From: Sphingomonas sp. LY54
Lineage (GTDB): Bacteria; Pseudomonadota; Alphaproteobacteria; Sphingomonadales; Sphingomonadaceae
Reading direction: 5' to 3'
DNA: 64,000 nt
NCBI RefSeq assembly: GCF_035594035.1
Contig: NZ_CP141588.1
Coordinates: 1,633,501 to 1,697,500 of the forward strand
The position numbers and the translations under genes were made by a program. Position 1 is the stretch's first letter; each line of letters begins with the position of its first letter. Shown here in pieces: positions 63,331 through 64,000 of the stretch. Below the pieces are notes generated by a model, which saw only the letters and a list, made by a program, of their open reading frames with translations, did not search any database and had not been told where the DNA came from.

Positions 63331-64000
63331 TCAGGCGAAGGCGCCGCTGCCCCAGCGCTCGCCGGCGAGCTTGGCCTTCACCTTGCCGATCTCGGTCGCG
63401 ACCGTCTTCACCCGGTCCTTCCAGCGCACGTCGCTGCCGCCGATCTTGGCGAGGGCGGCGTCGGGGTCGCTCGACTGGATCGCGTCGCGGATCGTCGCGT
63501 AGCGGCCGCGGCCGTGGTGCAGGATGTCGGCGACCCAGATCAGCCGGTGCACGGGCTGCGTGGCGAGGTTCACACCGTAGCCGCTGCCGAGCCGGTTGAC
63601 GCGCTGGGCGAAGCGCTTGATCCCCAGCGCGACCTGCGCCTCCTTGACGTCGTCGGACTCGATCGACCAGCCCATCAGCCGCGCCGCGCTCTCGACCTCG
63701 GTCGGCGAAACCGAGGTCGCGTCGGGATTGAGATAGGCCATGAAGTCGGTCAGCCGGCCGTTGGCGCCGACCTTCTCGAGCGAGGCCGTGCCGCTCGCCG
63801 TCCGCCGGTGGATCTGCCCGTTGACCAGGCGAAGGTCGGGGAACCAGCGCTCCGCATCCGGCAGCGCCATCAGCCGGCGGAAGAGCAGGATCAGGTTGTC
63901 GTCCGGCGTGTGCGAGGCGAACTGCAGCGCGCCAAAGGTGAGGCCGGCGCCGTCATAGGTATTGACGCGGCCGAACAGCCCGCCGCTCTCGGCGATGATG
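63331..64000 (-). CDS. Lysozyme-fold-like hypothetical protein (partial, C-terminal part)
   Basis: The 3' part of a gene that runs off the right edge. The visible start of the frame reads IIAESGGLFGRVNTYDGAGL, then FGALQFASHTPDDNLILLF; an ESGG followed by a glycine-rich GALQ segment recalls lysozyme-superfamily folds where the Glu is catalytic. Downstream, about 170 residues are helical (LMALPDAERWFPDLRLVNG, VKTVATEIGKVKAKL). It is convergent with the methyltransferase-nuclease gene (15 bases between stops). Full family assignment needs the missing N-terminus. Confidence 0.5.
   Translation of the reverse strand, partial: IIAESGGLFGRVNTYDGAGLTFGALQFASHTPDDNLILLFRRLMALPDAERWFPDLRLVNGQIHRRTASGTASLEKVGANGRLTDFMAYLNPDATSVSPTEVESAARLMGWSIESDDVKEAQVALGIKRFAQRVNRLGSGYGVNLATQPVHRLIWVADILHHGRGRYATIRDAIQSSDPDAALAKIGGSDVRWKDRVKTVATEIGKVKAKLAGERWGSGAFA

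Overview
The window is high-GC, densely packed chromosomal DNA from an alphaproteobacterium, most likely a member of the Sphingomonadales (Sphingomonas or Sphingosinicella type). The reasons are the aa3 oxidase cluster order ctaC-ctaD-ctaB-small ORF-ctaG-ctaE, the chain pyrE-pdxJ-acpS-lepB with GTGA overlaps, a class I (not class II) lysyl-tRNA synthetase, two UrcA-family proteins, tandem DUF885 lipoproteins, a ROSE-like small heat-shock leader and a TonB-dependent receptor with a Tat-exported flavoenzyme. These are judgements from reading the sequence; no database search was run. There is no rRNA, no convincing tRNA, no CRISPR array, no prophage and no insertion sequence.

Layout. 1-5910 (minus strand): the cytochrome c oxidase operon with its assembly factors, followed by a partial SURF1 gene behind a terminator. 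6091-9749 (plus): pyrE, pdxJ, acpS, lepB and an AI-2E-family membrane protein, each start overlapping the previous stop. 9805-10644 (minus): an FKBP-type isomerase and rpsU. 10855-18916 (plus): an orphan [2Fe-2S] subunit, two RcnB-like exported proteins flanking an amidohydrolase and a prolyl-hydroxylase-like dioxygenase, then two paralogous DUF885 metallopeptidase lipoproteins. 19097-24629: lysS divergent from a Uma2 protein, an XPD/DinG-like helicase and a SixA-type phosphatase. 24642-27714 (minus): rpmF, plsX, fabH, ihfA and a MerR regulator, the familiar fatty-acid/ihfA block. 27896-37279: MAPEG, cation transporter, metallo-beta-lactamase-fold hydrolase, UrcA, thioredoxin 2, L-serine dehydratase, a PabB-PabC fusion, MsrB, PdeM and MgtC.

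37362-37980 holds an hsp20 gene with a heat-shock type promoter and a folded leader resembling a ROSE RNA thermometer. 38027-49752 carries exported and intracellular hydrolases, a YihY protein, a ZIP transporter, a small exonuclease, an M20-family protein that has lost several metal ligands, OsmC, a methyltransferase, a transglutaminase-like protein and a LytS/LytTR-type two-component pair. 49756-64000 carries a tiny ORF with a perfect ribosome-binding site, a proline-rich membrane protein, UrcA, TauE/SafE, a SleB-type hydrolase, a macrodomain protein, a REPIN-like inverted repeat, an M64 metallopeptidase, the TonB receptor/flavoenzyme pair, a PRC-barrel protein, an exported methyltransferase, a DNA methyltransferase fused to an Mrr-like nuclease domain, and the 3' end of a lysozyme-like gene.

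Most of the window is ordinary housekeeping sequence. The points most worth following are the M20 protein with substituted metal ligands, the hsp20 RNA thermometer, the self-contained methyltransferase-nuclease fusion, the receptor/flavoenzyme operon, the REPIN-like repeat and the 29-codon ORF downstream of the response regulator.
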